This document shows, in pieces, positions 1 to 13,687 of a stretch of DNA of 64,000 nucleotides. The position numbers and the translations under genes are program-made. The DNA is from Vibrio agarivorans (GTDB lineage: Bacteria; Pseudomonadota; Gammaproteobacteria; Enterobacterales; Vibrionaceae): NCBI RefSeq assembly GCF_030409635.1, contig NZ_JAUFQF010000004.1, positions 1,894,241 through 1,958,240 of the forward strand. The letters run 5' to 3'. The notes under the pieces were generated by a model. The model made no database searches. It was not told the DNA's origin and saw nothing but the letters and a program-made list of their open reading frames with translations. Each line of letters starts with the position of its first letter. Positions within the stretch are counted from its first letter, which is position 1.

Positions 1-1076
1 ATCAACTGCGTGACACCACACCAATCGTGATCAAAGTGAAACTCGTTCGCCATTTGCTGTGCAAATTGTCTAGCGTAGAGAAACGCCGGAGCAAAAACAC
101 GAGAAACACCTTCGTGTGTTCCATTAAGAAGAGGGTAAACCGCCCCTTGACGATTGCCAGAAGCGGCTTGAGCAGGGCACTCATCTTTGCAGTACAGGGT
201 CACTTTTGCGCCGCGACGAGTCAGAGACTTAGCCAATGTCGCAGAAGCAATACCGCCGCCAATCAGCGCAATATCTAAACCAGCATCAGTTGTGGAGGCA
301 CCTTGATAGTGGAACCAAGGTTGGGTATTTCCCGGTTGATTTCGTGCTTCAAACGAGCCCGCCAGCATTTCACGCTTGGTGCCAAAGCCTTTGACTTTTT
401 TCATGCTGAATCCGGCTTCGATTAAGCCGCGACGAACAAAACCTGCGGCTGTGAAGGTCGCACAAGTTGCATGCGCTTTAGCGAGGTTTGCCATGCCATT
501 AAATAGGGTTTGGTTCCACATTTCAGGGTTTTTGCTTGGGGCAAAACCGTCTAAAAACCAAGCGTCAACAATACCGTGCTGAGTGGTTGGTACAAGTGGC
601 ATACAGTCTTTAATATCACCAAACCATAAGTCGAGCGTGATGGCACCATCCGCCAACACGATTCGGTGGCATTCAGGTACGGCTATCGGATAGTGAGCTT
701 GTAGCTGCGCAGCATATTGTGCAAGTTCAGGCCATGCTTGGTGCGCTTTGATGAGGTCATCAAGCTTGACTGGGAATTTTTCAAAGCTAATGAAGTGCAG
801 CTCTTTCACCGCAGACTCTGGGTGCTTGGCTCTAAACTGTTCAAACGCTTGCCAAGTGGCAAGAAAGTTAAGCCCAGTACCGAACCCTGTTTCAGCGACG
901 ACAAAGCGGCGTTGTTCACACGATTGCCATCTTGTTGGGAGATGATTCTGTTCAATAAAAACATAGCGCGTCTCTTCTAAGCCATTAACGTTAGAAAAGT
1001 ACACATCGTCAAAATGGTCAGAAACAGGTGTGCCGGCTTCATTCCAGCCCAGTTGTGCGTTGGTGATAGATGTCAT
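1..1076 (-). CDS. mnmC: tRNA 5-methylaminomethyl-2-thiouridine biosynthesis bifunctional protein MnmC (partial, C-terminus outside window)
   Basis: The ATG is at 1076-1074 and the frame stays open to base 1, so only about the first 358 residues are present. MnmC finishes the mnm5 modification of the wobble uridine: an FAD-dependent oxidase domain removes the carboxymethyl group and a SAM-dependent methyltransferase adds the methyl. The N-terminal part is the methyltransferase domain. The glycine-rich FAD-binding motif of the oxidase ([10 protein letters not shown]) is read on the minus strand near 245-270, about residue 270. The translation was made by hand from the minus strand. It is divergent from fabB. 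Confidence 0.9.
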   Translation of the reverse strand, partial: MTSITNAQLGWNEAGTPVSDHFDDVYFSNVNGLEETRYVFIEQNHLPTRWQSCEQRRFVVAETGFGTGLNFLATWQAFEQFRAKHPESAVKELHFISFEKFPVKLDDLIKAHQAWPELAQYAAQLQAHYPIAVPECHRIVLADGAITLDLWFGDIKDCMPLVPTTQHGIVDAWFLDGFAPSKNPEMWNQTLFNGMANLAKAHATCATFTAAGFVRRGLIEAGFSMKKVKGFGTKREMLAGSFEARNQPGNTQPWFHYQGASTTDAGLDIALIGGGIASATLAKSLTRRGAKVTLYCKDECPAQAASGNRQGAVYPLLNGTHEGVSRVFAPAFLYARQFAQQMANEFHFDHDWCGVTQL

Positions 1077-1262
1077 AATGTAGGTGTTTAGGCAAGCAAT
1101 GGCCTAATTGTACTCGCAACTTAACGTGTGAGCTAGATCCACAAAACCAAGTTGTTAGAGTAAAAACCTTATGACAGGCGGCAAAGGGGACGGAAAGCTG
1201 ACCACTTTGCTTTGTTAACTTCGTTATTATCTAGCGGATTTTAGAATTTTTAGGAAATGTTC

Positions 1263-2474
1263 ATGAAACGAGTCGTCATCACCGGTATGGGTATTGTATC
1301 GAGTATCGGTAACAACGTTGAAGAAGTGCTTGCGTCGTTGAAAGCAGGGAAGTCAGGTATCACAGCTTCTGAGCAGTTTAAAGAGCAAGGTCTACGTTCT
1401 CAGGTGTGGGGTAATCTAAAGATGAACCCAGCTGAGCATATCGATCGTAAGAAAATGCGCTTTATGGGTGATGCGGCAGCGTATGCGTACCTTTCAATGG
1501 AGCAGGCGATTGCTGACTCTGGCCTAACAGATGAGCAAGTTTCTAACGAACGCACTGGTATTGTCGCTGGCTCTGGTGGTGCTTCTTCGCTGAACCAAGT
1601 GGCAGCGGTAGATATTTTGCGTGAGAAAGGCGTGAAGCGTGTTGGTCCTTACATGGTACCTCGTACAATGGCTTCAACGGTCTCTGCGTGTTTGGCGACA
1701 CCATTTAAGATTCGTGGTGTGAACTACTCAATGAGCTCTGCATGTGCGACTTCAGCGCACTGTATTGGCCATGCGATGGAACTGATTCAACTTGGCAAGC
1801 AAGATGTTGTGTTTGCCGGAGGTGGTGAAGAGCTAGATTGGTCACTAACCATGATGTTTGACGCAATGGGTGCACTGTCTACAAAATACAACGATAACCC
1901 AGAGCAAGCATCACGTACTTATGATGCGAACCGAGACGGTTTCGTTATCTCTGGCGGTGGCGGCATGCTGGTGGTTGAAGAACTTGAACATGCATTGGCG
2001 CGTGGCGCGAAGATCTACGGTGAGATCGTCGGTTATGGTGCAACCTCTGATGGCTATGACATGGTGGCTCCATCGGGTGAGGGTGCGATCCGTTGTATGA
2101 AGATGGCAATGCAAGAAGTGGATGGTGTGGATTACGTCAATACACACGGCACATCGACTCCTGTTGGTGATGTGAAAGAGCTAGGCGCTATTCAAGAAGT
2201 CTTCGGTGGCAATAGCCCTGCAATTTCAGCAACCAAAGCGATGACTGGTCATGCGCTCGGTGCTGCGGGTGTACATGAAGCGATTTATTCAACGTTAATG
2301 CTTGAGCATGGTTTTATTGCTCCAAGCATCAATGTAGAGCAACTGGATGAAGCGGCTGAAGGTCTTGATATTGTAACGCAAGCGCGTGAAGCAGAACTGA
2401 CGACAGTGATGTCAAATAGCTTTGGTTTTGGTGGTACAAACGCCACATTGGTTATTAAGAAATACCAAGGCTAA
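1263..2474 (+). CDS. fabB: 3-oxoacyl-[acyl-carrier-protein] synthase I (FabB)
   Basis: FabB condenses malonyl-ACP with acyl-ACP and is essential for unsaturated fatty-acid elongation. The catalytic cysteine lies in SSACATSAH, with the two active-site histidines in [11 protein letters not shown] and AMTGHALG and the lysine in SATKAM. The protein (403 aa) matches E. coli FabB from its first residues ([18 protein letters not shown]) to its last. An ATG lies two codons upstream at 1257, but AGGA at 1252-1255 is spaced correctly only for 1263. The 3' untranslated region holds a run of hairpins that looks like the small RNA FarS. Confidence 0.97.
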   Translation: MKRVVITGMGIVSSIGNNVEEVLASLKAGKSGITASEQFKEQGLRSQVWGNLKMNPAEHIDRKKMRFMGDAAAYAYLSMEQAIADSGLTDEQVSNERTGIVAGSGGASSLNQVAAVDILREKGVKRVGPYMVPRTMASTVSACLATPFKIRGVNYSMSSACATSAHCIGHAMELIQLGKQDVVFAGGGEELDWSLTMMFDAMGALSTKYNDNPEQASRTYDANRDGFVISGGGGMLVVEELEHALARGAKIYGEIVGYGATSDGYDMVAPSGEGAIRCMKMAMQEVDGVDYVNTHGTSTPVGDVKELGAIQEVFGGNSPAISATKAMTGHALGAAGVHEAIYSTLMLEHGFIAPSINVEQLDEAAEGLDIVTQAREAELTTVMSNSFGFGGTNATLVIKKYQG

Positions 2475-2594
2475 ACCTGTTTCCAGAGCGGACCAGCCTC
2501 GCTGGTCGAACAGACGCAGACTCTGTCCCAAGGAGAGCGGGACAGAATCCTTTTGTTCTGGATGATTGCCCGGCTATATGCCGGGCTTTTTTAT
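2475..2594 (+). ncRNA. farS: fabB 3'UTR, candidate FarS-like small RNA
   Basis: Three hairpins follow the fabB stop codon in 120 bases: arms 2491-2497/2501-2507, arms 2523-2529/2539-2545, and a strong intrinsic terminator. In Vibrio cholerae the 3'UTR of fabB is processed by RNase E into FarS, a FadR-dependent, Hfq-binding RNA that represses fadE. Position, length and terminator agree with that RNA. Sequence identity to the known FarS seed was not checked. Confidence 0.55.
2568..2592 (+). terminator. Rho-independent terminator of fabB
   Basis: A seven-pair GC stem (GCCCGGC / GCCGGGC) with loop TATAT is followed by six T residues. Confidence 0.9.
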
Positions 2595-2655
2595 AGACAG
2601 CTTGCAATGAATTTTGCACAATCTCTCTACTGCCAATATAGAAATAAAAAATATT

Positions 2656-3789
2656 ATGAAAATTATTGTCGATGAGAACATGCCTTATGCAGAGGCGTTG
2701 TTTAGTCAAATCGGTGACGTGGTGTTAATGCCCGGCCGTGACCTTTGTGCGGACGATTTAGTCGATGCGGATGCTTTGATGATCCGCTCTGTCACTAAAG
2801 TCAACGCAGAGTTAGTCGCTAAAGCAGACAAGTTGAAGTTTGTCGGTACTGCGACCGCAGGCATGGATCATGTTGATCAAGCTCTATTGCAAGAGCGAGG
2901 TATATTCTTCACGGCAGCGCCAGGCTGTAACAAGGTAGGCGTGGCTGAATATGTGTTCAGTGTGATGATGGTTTTAGCGCAGCAGCAAGGCTTTTCCGTG
3001 TTTGATAAGACGGTAGGTATTGTTGGCGCAGGACAAGTCGGCAGCTATTTAGCGCAATGCTTGCAAGGTATCGGCATTAACGTATTAATTAACGATCCAC
3101 CGAAGCAACAAGCTGGTGACACGCGTAAGTTTACACCGCTACCAGAACTATTAGAGCAGGCAGACATTATTACGTTGCACACGCCAATTACGCGCGAAGG
3201 TGAGCATTCGACGCATCACCTGATTGATGACAGCGTGTTGAAACAACTGCGCAGTGATCAGATATTGATTAACGCGGCTCGCGGCCCAATTGTTGATAAT
3301 CAGGCGCTCAAAGCAAGATTGGCGAAACAGGATGGCTTTACTGCTGCATTGGATGTATTTGAGTTTGAACCGCAGGTCGATATGGAACTGCTACCTTACC
3401 TGGCTTTTGCCACACCTCATGTTGCAGGCTACGGTTTAGAGGGTAAAGCACGTGGCACCACGATGATATTTAACGCCTATTGCGAGTTTCTTCAACGCGA
3501 AAATCGTGCCTATGCAGCAGACTTATTGCCGATTGCACCGACGCCGAAGGTACAGCTTGATCGTGCATGGGATGAAGCAACGCTGCACAATTTGACTCAA
3601 ATCATCTATGATGTGCGCAAAGACGATAGCTTGTTCCGTCGAGAGATTGCCAAACCGGGCGCTTTTGACCAGATGCGTAAGCAGTATTGGGATCGACGAG
3701 AGTACAGTGCTATTACCCTTAGCGGGGATGAAACGTGCAATTTAGCACCGTTAAGTAAATTAGGCTTTCAAATCGAGGTAAGAAAATGA
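2656..3789 (+). CDS. pdxB: Erythronate-4-phosphate dehydrogenase (PdxB)
   Basis: PdxB oxidises 4-phospho-D-erythronate in the DXP-dependent pathway to pyridoxal 5'-phosphate. It is a D-2-hydroxyacid dehydrogenase of 377 aa: the NAD-binding [13 protein letters not shown] is followed by the catalytic Arg ([11 protein letters not shown]), Glu (DVFEFEPQ) and His (ATPHVAGY), and the PdxB-specific C-terminal dimerisation domain is present. The start [16 protein letters not shown] aligns with E. coli PdxB; an in-frame ATG 42 bases upstream would add residues the family lacks. The stop overlaps the asd start as ATGA, implying translational coupling. Confidence 0.95.
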   Translation: MKIIVDENMPYAEALFSQIGDVVLMPGRDLCADDLVDADALMIRSVTKVNAELVAKADKLKFVGTATAGMDHVDQALLQERGIFFTAAPGCNKVGVAEYVFSVMMVLAQQQGFSVFDKTVGIVGAGQVGSYLAQCLQGIGINVLINDPPKQQAGDTRKFTPLPELLEQADIITLHTPITREGEHSTHHLIDDSVLKQLRSDQILINAARGPIVDNQALKARLAKQDGFTAALDVFEFEPQVDMELLPYLAFATPHVAGYGLEGKARGTTMIFNAYCEFLQRENRAYAADLLPIAPTPKVQLDRAWDEATLHNLTQIIYDVRKDDSLFRREIAKPGAFDQMRKQYWDRREYSAITLSGDETCNLAPLSKLGFQIEVRK

Positions 3790-4799
3790 GTCAACAATTC
3801 AACGTAGCTGTTCTAGGCGCAACGGGCGCAGTGGGTGAAACCATTCTAGAAGTGCTGCAAGAGCGCAAGTTTCCTGTTGGTGACATTTTTCTTTTAGCGA
3901 GTGAGCGCAGTGCAGGCAAATCTTATCGCTTTAACGGTAAGTCTGTGATTGTGCAAAATGTGGAAGAGTTCGATTGGTCTCAGGCACATATTGGCCTGTT
4001 CTCTGCGGGTGGTGATCTATCAGAGAAATGGGCACCTATCGCCGCTGATGCAGGCGTTGTTGTCATTGATAACACCTCACACTTCCGTTATGAATATGAT
4101 GTGCCGCTTGTTGTACCAGAAGTTAACCCTGAAGCGATCGCAGAGTTTCGTAACCGCAATATCATTGCAAACCCAAATTGCTCGACGATTCAGATGCTTG
4201 TGGCTCTAAAACCGATTCATGATGCGGTTGGCATCGAGCGCATTAACGTTTCGACCTACCAGTCTGTGTCTGGTGCAGGTAAAGCGGGTATTGATGAGCT
4301 AGCGGGTCAAACGGCGCACCTTCTTAATGGCCGTCCAGCAGAGCCAGAGCAATTTGCTCAGCAAATTGCGTTTAACTGCATTCCACAAATCGACAAGTTT
4401 ATGGAAAACGGCTACACCAAAGAAGAGATGAAAATGGTGTGGGAGACGCAAAAAATCTTTAATGATCCATCAATTACGGTGAACCCAACCTGTGTTCGTG
4501 TACCGGTATTTTATGGTCATGCTGAAGCGGTTCATTTAGAGACACGCGCACCGATTGATGCACAAGAAGTGGCGCAGTTATTAGAGCAAACCGAGGGTAT
4601 CGAAGTATTCTATGGCGAAGACTTCCCAACTCAAGTTCGTGACTCGGGTGGTAAAGATCACGTCATGGTTGGTCGTATTCGTAACGACATCAGTCATCAC
4701 AGTGGCATCAACTTGTGGGTTGTTGCTGACAACGTACGCAAGGGCGCAGCGACGAATGCGGTGCAAATTGCTGAAGTTCTAATTCGCGATTACTACTAG
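3786..4799 (+). CDS. asd: Aspartate-semialdehyde dehydrogenase
   Basis: The enzyme reduces aspartyl-4-phosphate to aspartate semialdehyde, the branch point to lysine/diaminopimelate, methionine and threonine. The NADP-binding [14 protein letters not shown] is at the N-terminus, the nucleophilic Cys in [10 protein letters not shown], and the substrate Arg and catalytic His in [14 protein letters not shown], so the active site is complete. In E. coli the gene at this place between pdxB and truA is usg, a catalytically inactive homologue; here the residues argue for an active enzyme. It starts inside the pdxB stop codon. Confidence 0.93.
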   Translation: MSQQFNVAVLGATGAVGETILEVLQERKFPVGDIFLLASERSAGKSYRFNGKSVIVQNVEEFDWSQAHIGLFSAGGDLSEKWAPIAADAGVVVIDNTSHFRYEYDVPLVVPEVNPEAIAEFRNRNIIANPNCSTIQMLVALKPIHDAVGIERINVSTYQSVSGAGKAGIDELAGQTAHLLNGRPAEPEQFAQQIAFNCIPQIDKFMENGYTKEEMKMVWETQKIFNDPSITVNPTCVRVPVFYGHAEAVHLETRAPIDAQEVAQLLEQTEGIEVFYGEDFPTQVRDSGGKDHVMVGRIRNDISHHSGINLWVVADNVRKGAATNAVQIAEVLIRDYY

Positions 4800-4856
4800 T
4801 GTTATAAACTTGAATGAAATATAACTTTAATCAATATTGATGCGGTTTTAAGCAAG

Positions 4857-4883
4857 AGGGCTCACGGATGTGGGCCCTTTTTT
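4857..4883 (+). terminator. Rho-independent terminator of pdxB-asd
   Basis: A nine-pair stem (AGGGCTCAC / GTGGGCCCT, one G-T pair) with loop GGAT is followed by a T run. Confidence 0.85.
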
Positions 4884-5005
4884 GTGAGTTTCATGCGATA
4901 ATCCCTCTTAAGCGGCATTTTTTGTCATTTCCACTATAGTTTTGCCCCCATTATCCGATATATTTAGAAGTTAAAATTCTGATAATGCCTTTTACTGAGC
5001 TTTTT

Positions 5006-9046
<4,041 letters not shown>

Positions 9047-9068
9047 CACTGACCAGAATCGCGTGAAA

Positions 9069-9103
9069 AGCCATCCAATGACGTAAGCTGTTGGGTGGCT
9101 TTT
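9069..9103 (+). terminator. Terminator-like hairpin after hubP
   Basis: Arms AGCCATCCAA (9069-9078) and TTGGGTGGCT (9091-9100) pair with one G-T, followed by a short T run. Confidence 0.65.
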
Positions 9104-9132
9104 GTTATTCTGGCAACTTAAATTGACTTGGG

Positions 9133-9138
9133 TATAAT
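9133..9138 (+). promoter_or_regulatory. Probable -10 element of truA
   Basis: A perfect TATAAT lies 31 bases before truA. The matching -35 is weak (TGGCAA at 9111-9116, 16-base spacer), so only the -10 is offered. Confidence 0.45.
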
Positions 9139-9168
9139 TCCCGACCCAAAGCACAAAACGAGAAGATC

Positions 9169-9963
9169 ATGAGAATAGCGTTAGGTATTGAATACGATGG
9201 TGCCAAGTATTACGGATGGCAGCGCCAACGTGATGTAAAAAGTGTCCAAGAGTGTTTGGAAAAAGCACTGAGCAAAATTGCCAATCATCCTGTTGAAGTC
9301 CAATGCGCTGGTCGAACTGATGCTGGTGTTCACGGCACTGGCCAAGTTGTTCACTTTGATACGACTTCAGTGCGTAAGATGGCCGCTTGGACTATGGGTG
9401 TGAATACGAACATGCCGAAAGACATCGCTGTGCGCTGGGCTAAAGAAGTGCCGGATACCTTCCATGCGCGTTTCACCGCAACGGCGCGACGTTACCGCTA
9501 TGTAATTTTTAACTCGCCTTATCGTGGCGGAATTTTGTCTCACGGTGTGAGTCATTACCACGGTGAGCTCGATGTTGCCAAAATGCAGGAAGCTGGACAA
9601 TACCTACTAGGCGAAAATGATTTCACTTCGTTTCGTGCGGTTCACTGCCAGTCGAATAGCCCGTGGCGCAACATGATGCATCTTAATGTCACACGTCATG
9701 GTCAATATGTGGTGATTGATATTAAAGCGAACGCCTTTGTCCATCATATGGTACGTAATATTACAGGGTCATTGATCACGGTTGGGCGTGGTGAACAGAA
9801 ACCAGAGTGGATCAAGTGGCTTTTAGAGGCGAAAGATCGCAAATTAGCCTCTGCCACTGCTAAAGCCGAAGGCTTATATTTGGTCGACGTTGATTACCCG
9901 CAAGAGTTTGAGTTGCCAAGACTGCCATTAGGGCCACTATTTTTGCCAGAGAATTTGAACTAA
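9169..9963 (+). CDS. truA: tRNA pseudouridine(38-40) synthase TruA
   Basis: TruA isomerises uridines 38, 39 and 40 in the anticodon stem-loop. The 264-aa protein opens with [19 protein letters not shown] and carries the catalytic aspartate in [11 protein letters not shown]; the C-terminal [14 protein letters not shown] is typical. A purine-rich GAGAAG lies before the ATG. Its position after hubP/fimV and before accD is the usual gammaproteobacterial order. Confidence 0.97.
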   Translation: MRIALGIEYDGAKYYGWQRQRDVKSVQECLEKALSKIANHPVEVQCAGRTDAGVHGTGQVVHFDTTSVRKMAAWTMGVNTNMPKDIAVRWAKEVPDTFHARFTATARRYRYVIFNSPYRGGILSHGVSHYHGELDVAKMQEAGQYLLGENDFTSFRAVHCQSNSPWRNMMHLNVTRHGQYVVIDIKANAFVHHMVRNITGSLITVGRGEQKPEWIKWLLEAKDRKLASATAKAEGLYLVDVDYPQEFELPRLPLGPLFLPENLN

Positions 9964-10289
9964 ACCAACAAAATCACGACATTTATCGGAAAAATCACCG
10001 ATTTTAGACGATGATTAATGTGGACAGTTAAGTCACGTGTCGCAATTGTCGTTAGGGCGTTTATGTGGCGAATGTCCCGTAAGTTGTGATGTTATGGAAC
10101 CAACTGTTCGGTGATGGGTCGTAACTTCGTCGAGAAAGCGATTAGATTGTAAGCAAGCAGGTAAGTGGGAAAATAGGTACAACCAGTTTTTTGTCCACAG
10201 CTGGCACTTAATGTGCTTTAATCCCTCGGCATATTTTAAGAATTGACTATTTCTGCAAGGTTGCGGAAATAAAAGAGAAAAGGTCCTCC
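9964..10289 (+). other. 326-bp spacer between truA and accD
   Basis: No gene or clear terminator was found. The right half holds a sigma-54-like sequence (10202-10217) and a TTGACT at 10243-10248 that could be an accD -35 box with a poor -10 (GAAATA) 17 bases on. The accD leader would be long if transcription starts further upstream. Confidence 0.5.
10202..10217 (+). promoter_or_regulatory. Sigma-54-like -24/-12 sequence upstream of accD (doubtful)
   Basis: TGGCACTTAATGTGCT keeps GG at -24 and GC at -12 with correct spacing, against consensus TGGCACRNNNNTTGCW. It differs at -15 and -20. accD is not a known sigma-54 gene, so this may be chance. Confidence 0.25.
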
Positions 10290-11216
10290 ATGAGTTGGCT
10301 CGAAAAGATTTTAGACAAAACCAATATTGTTAGCTCACGTAAAGCGTCTATCCCAGAAGGGGTATGGACCAAGTGTACGTCGTGCGAACAAGTCCTGTAT
10401 CACGCAGAGTTAGAGCGTAACCTTGAGGTGTGTCCTAAGTGTGACCACCACATGCGTATGAACGCTCGCAAGCGTTTAGAGACATTCCTAGACGAAGGTA
10501 ATCGTGAGGAGCTGGCGACAGATCTAGAGCCGACCGATAAGCTGAAGTTCAAAGATTCAAAACGCTATAAAGATCGTATCTCAGCAGCGCAAAAAGCCAG
10601 TGGTGAGAAAGATGCGCTGGTGGTGATGAAAGGTGAACTATTAGGCATGCCGCTTGTGGCGTGTGCTTTTGAGTTCTCTTTCATGGGTGGCTCTATGGGT
10701 TCAGTTGTTGGCGCGCGCTTCGTTAAAGCGGTAGAAGCTGCGATTGAAAACGAGTGTGGCCTAGTCTGCTTCTCAGCAAGTGGTGGTGCACGTATGCAAG
10801 AGGCGTTAATGTCGCTGATGCAAATGGCAAAAACCAGTGCCGCACTTGAGCGTCTGTCTGCAAAAGGCTTACCGTATATTTCTGTAATGACGGACCCAAC
10901 CATGGGTGGCGTTTCTGCAAGTCTAGCAATGCTAGGTGATGTAAACATCGGTGAGCCAAACGCACTGATTGGCTTTGCTGGTCGTCGTGTTATTGAACAG
11001 ACCGTACGTGAAGACCTACCAGAAGGCTTCCAGCGTAGTGAGTTCCTGTTGGAGCACGGCGCTATCGATATGATTGTTGATCGTCGCGAGATGCGTCAAC
11101 GAGTTGGTGGTTTGATTGCCAAATTAACCAACACAACATCGCCTCTTGTTGTTTCTGTGGATGAATCTCCAGCAGAAGCACCTTATGAAGTACCAGAAGC
11201 CGAAGAAAAAGGGTAA
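10290..11216 (+). CDS. accD: Acetyl-CoA carboxylase carboxyltransferase subunit beta (AccD)
   Basis: AccD, with AccA, transfers the carboxyl group from biotin to acetyl-CoA to make malonyl-CoA, the committed step of fatty-acid synthesis. The 308-aa protein has the N-terminal four-cysteine zinc ribbon (KCTSCEQ ... VCPKCDHH) and the crotonase-like domain with [19 protein letters not shown] and the oxyanion-hole glycines ([13 protein letters not shown]). A purine-rich site precedes the ATG. folC follows after 39 bases, as in E. coli. Confidence 0.97.
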   Translation: MSWLEKILDKTNIVSSRKASIPEGVWTKCTSCEQVLYHAELERNLEVCPKCDHHMRMNARKRLETFLDEGNREELATDLEPTDKLKFKDSKRYKDRISAAQKASGEKDALVVMKGELLGMPLVACAFEFSFMGGSMGSVVGARFVKAVEAAIENECGLVCFSASGGARMQEALMSLMQMAKTSAALERLSAKGLPYISVMTDPTMGGVSASLAMLGDVNIGEPNALIGFAGRRVIEQTVREDLPEGFQRSEFLLEHGAIDMIVDRREMRQRVGGLIAKLTNTTSPLVVSVDESPAEAPYEVPEAEEKG

Positions 11217-11255
11217 AGTAGAGCTAATTCAAACCACTATCTTGGTTGACATTAG

Positions 11256-12524
11256 ATGACCCAACAAACGATTCCTCAAGCCACATCGCCTCTTTCGGTG
11301 TGGCTTGATTATTTAACCAATATTCATACCTCTGCGATAGACCTTGGCCTCGACCGAGTGTCAGCTGTTTGCCAAACAGCAAATCTTACTAAACCTGCCC
11401 CAAAAGTCATTACTGTCGCTGGTACCAACGGCAAAGGTTCTACTTGTGCGCTGATGGAAGCGATTCTGCTTGATGCTGGTTACTCTGTCGGTGTTTATAG
11501 CTCTCCCCACCTGATTCGATACAACGAACGTGTGCGCATTAATGGACAAGACCTGCCAGATGCCGAGCACAGTCGTGCCTTTGCACATATCGACCAGCAG
11601 CGTGGCGACACGAGTTTAAGCTTTTTTGAGTTCGGTACACTGGCCTCTCTTTACCTATTTAAGCAACACCAAGTTGATGTTGTGCTTCTAGAGGTTGGCC
11701 TCGGTGGACGCTTAGATGCCACCAACGTTGTCGAGCATGATGTCTCGGTGATTACGAGTTTAGCCGTTGACCACGTTGATTGGTTGGGGGATGACATTAA
11801 TGTCATTGGCTTTGAAAAGGCGGGTATTTTCCGTTCTGATAAGCCGGCGGTGTGCGGCCAACCGAAAGCACCCGCGACGGTGGCAGGTCATGCCGATGAC
11901 ATTGGCGCCAAACTGCACCAAGTGGGTATCCAATACGACTACTCGCTAGAGGGCAGTGGTCAAACATGGCGCTGGAATAGCGGATCATTTAGCCTAGATA
12001 CTCTACCTATTCCAACACTGCCATTGGCGAACGCAGCAACAGCGATTATGGCATTAGGATGTGCCGAGCTGGACATTAGCGATGTCAATATTGTGAAAGG
12101 ATTAGAGCAGGCAACATTGCCGGGGCGTATGCAGCTCAAGGGTAATAAGCCCAAAGTGCTGTTAGATGTGGCGCACAATCCGCATTCAGCAGAGTATTTA
12201 GTTGAACAACTCAAGCAACACTATCCGAATCAAACCATTCATACTGTGGTCGCGATGCTACACGACAAAGATATTGCGGCCACTCTTGAAGTGTTAGGGC
12301 AATTGCCAACACATTGGTATCCGGCTTCCTTAACCGGCCCGAGAGCGGCACAGGCGAGTGAACTTAGCCAGCATTTACCAGATGTGTTTAAAGACTACTC
12401 GACGCCTGTAGAAGCTTATCAAGCCGCCCTCGAGCAAGCGCAACAGGATGATTTAGTCTTGGTTGTTGGCTCCTTCCATACGGTGGGAGAAGTGTTACAG
12501 CATATCGAATCACAAGGAGCCTAA
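11256..12524 (+). CDS. folC: Bifunctional dihydrofolate synthase / folylpolyglutamate synthase (FolC)
   Basis: FolC attaches glutamate to dihydropteroate and extends the polyglutamate tail of folates. The Mur-ligase-type P-loop is in TVAGTNGKGSTCALMEA, followed by VGVYSSPHL and the central-domain motif LEVGLGGRLDATN. The C-terminal domain has LLDVAHNPHSAEYL. Its 422 aa fit the family. The stop codon abuts the dedD start (TAAATG), with the dedD ribosome-binding site inside folC. Confidence 0.96.
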   Translation: MTQQTIPQATSPLSVWLDYLTNIHTSAIDLGLDRVSAVCQTANLTKPAPKVITVAGTNGKGSTCALMEAILLDAGYSVGVYSSPHLIRYNERVRINGQDLPDAEHSRAFAHIDQQRGDTSLSFFEFGTLASLYLFKQHQVDVVLLEVGLGGRLDATNVVEHDVSVITSLAVDHVDWLGDDINVIGFEKAGIFRSDKPAVCGQPKAPATVAGHADDIGAKLHQVGIQYDYSLEGSGQTWRWNSGSFSLDTLPIPTLPLANAATAIMALGCAELDISDVNIVKGLEQATLPGRMQLKGNKPKVLLDVAHNPHSAEYLVEQLKQHYPNQTIHTVVAMLHDKDIAATLEVLGQLPTHWYPASLTGPRAAQASELSQHLPDVFKDYSTPVEAYQAALEQAQQDDLVLVVGSFHTVGEVLQHIESQGA

Positions 12525-13103
12525 ATGGTTAGTAAGTTTCAAAGCCGCTTAGTGGGAACCATCATACTTGTCGCGGTGGGTATTATTGTCTTACCTGACT
12601 TGTTTGATGGTAAGAAGTTGCATTACAAGGAAGAGGTAGCGAGCATTCCTCTCAAGCCGCTGGTTGATGAAAACCCAGAGGTCTTCGAGATTCTTGAGCC
12701 TGTTGTCGATGAAGTATCATTGCCAGATGCCCCTGTTGAAGCGACGATCGATGAGAATGAACCACAGCAAGCAATAGTCACTGACGCTGAGCCAATCGAA
12801 GTGACTCCAGAACCTGAAGTGGTGGATGTTATCGTGAATGAAGTGCCTGAGCGCAATCAATACCAAGACTCTGCATGGATCATTCAATTGGTGGCACTGA
12901 AGAACAAAGATAATGCGATTAACTTGGTCAAAGACCTACAAAATCGTGGCTATCAAGCTCACACCAAAGAAGAAAATGGATTTACTCGTGTGATCATCGG
13001 TCCAGATGTTTCAAAAAGTAAGCTAGAGAAGCAAGTGACAGAGTTGGAGAAAATTACCGGCTCAAAAGGTCAATTGCTTAAATTTAAACCACTAAACCCA
13101 TAA
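12525..13103 (+). CDS. dedD: Cell-division SPOR-domain protein DedD
   Basis: DedD is an inner-membrane septal protein whose SPOR domain binds denuded glycan strands at the division site. It has a short cytoplasmic N-terminus, one membrane helix (VGTIILVAVGIIVLP, residues about 9-25), an acidic periplasmic linker, and a C-terminal SPOR domain of about 75 residues beginning SAWIIQLVALKNKDNA. AGGAG at 12515-12519 fixes the start. Its stop codon overlaps the PurR box of cvpA-purF. Confidence 0.92.
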   Translation: MVSKFQSRLVGTIILVAVGIIVLPDLFDGKKLHYKEEVASIPLKPLVDENPEVFEILEPVVDEVSLPDAPVEATIDENEPQQAIVTDAEPIEVTPEPEVVDVIVNEVPERNQYQDSAWIIQLVALKNKDNAINLVKDLQNRGYQAHTKEENGFTRVIIGPDVSKSKLEKQVTELEKITGSKGQLLKFKPLNP

Positions 13104-13117
13104 GAAAACGTTTGCGT
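13102..13117 (+). promoter_or_regulatory. PurR operator of cvpA-purF
   Basis: Read on the minus strand the site is ACGCAAACGTTTTCTT, which fits the PurR consensus fully and, as I recall it, equals the E. coli cvpA-purF operator. It overlaps the dedD stop codon and the -35 region of the cvpA promoter, so PurR with hypoxanthine or guanine should block transcription. Confidence 0.92.
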
Positions 13118-13138
13118 CAGCGTTTTTTCTGTTAAAAT
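13112..13138 (+). promoter_or_regulatory. Probable promoter of cvpA-purF
   Basis: A -35-like TTGCGT (13112-13117) and a -10-like TAAAAT (13133-13138) are separated by 15 bases; TTTGCG one base earlier gives 16. The -35 lies inside the PurR box. Confidence 0.5.
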
Positions 13139-13164
13139 GCGCGCCAACTTGATTTGTAGTTGCC

Positions 13165-13656
13165 ATGAATACATTAGATATTGTCATTTTAAGTGTGATC
13201 GGTCTGTCGGCTTTGATCAGTTTAGTTAGAGGTTTTACCAAAGAGGCGTTGTCCCTCGTTATTTGGTTTGGCGCATTTTTTATCGCCAGTACCTACTATG
13301 CTAAGTTAGCCGTCTATTTTTCAAATATACAGGACGATCTGGTTAGAAATGGAGCTGCGATAGCGGCTTTGTTTGTTGCAACCTTGGTGGTTGGCGCAGT
13401 CGTAAACTACGTCATTGGCCAGTTGGTGCAGAAAACCGGTTTGTCTGGAACCGATCGAGTGCTGGGCATCGTTTTTGGTGGCCTGCGAGGCGTACTAATT
13501 GTATCGGCAGCTCTGTTTTTTATGGATGCATTTACTGCATTCCCAGAATCAGAGTGGTGGAAGAGTTCGCAATTGGTTCCTGAGTTCAGTCGAATCATTG
13601 CACCTTTCTTCGAGCACTTAACAGAAACTTCTAGCTTTTTATCCGGCGCTTTATAG
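13165..13656 (+). CDS. cvpA: CvpA family membrane protein
   Basis: CvpA is a small inner-membrane protein needed for colicin V production in E. coli and linked to envelope stress tolerance in vibrios; its biochemical role is unknown. The 163-aa sequence has about four hydrophobic segments: residues 2-20, 28-47, 65-85 and 102-120. The family motif [18 protein letters not shown] lies between the first two. It is co-transcribed with purF 31 bases downstream and controlled by the PurR box. Confidence 0.93.
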   Translation: MNTLDIVILSVIGLSALISLVRGFTKEALSLVIWFGAFFIASTYYAKLAVYFSNIQDDLVRNGAAIAALFVATLVVGAVVNYVIGQLVQKTGLSGTDRVLGIVFGGLRGVLIVSAALFFMDAFTAFPESEWWKSSQLVPEFSRIIAPFFEHLTETSSFLSGAL

Positions 13657-13687
13657 CGCCGTCACTGTTAAAACCGAGGGTAAACAC

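Noticed and set aside
1077..1262. FadR or FabR operator before fabB
   Set aside because: FadR control of fabB is known in V. cholerae, but I could not find a sequence close enough to the consensus to mark a site.
3786..4799. Reading asd as the inactive E. coli-type usg gene
   Set aside because: The catalytic Cys, substrate Arg and catalytic His are all present, so an active dehydrogenase is more likely.
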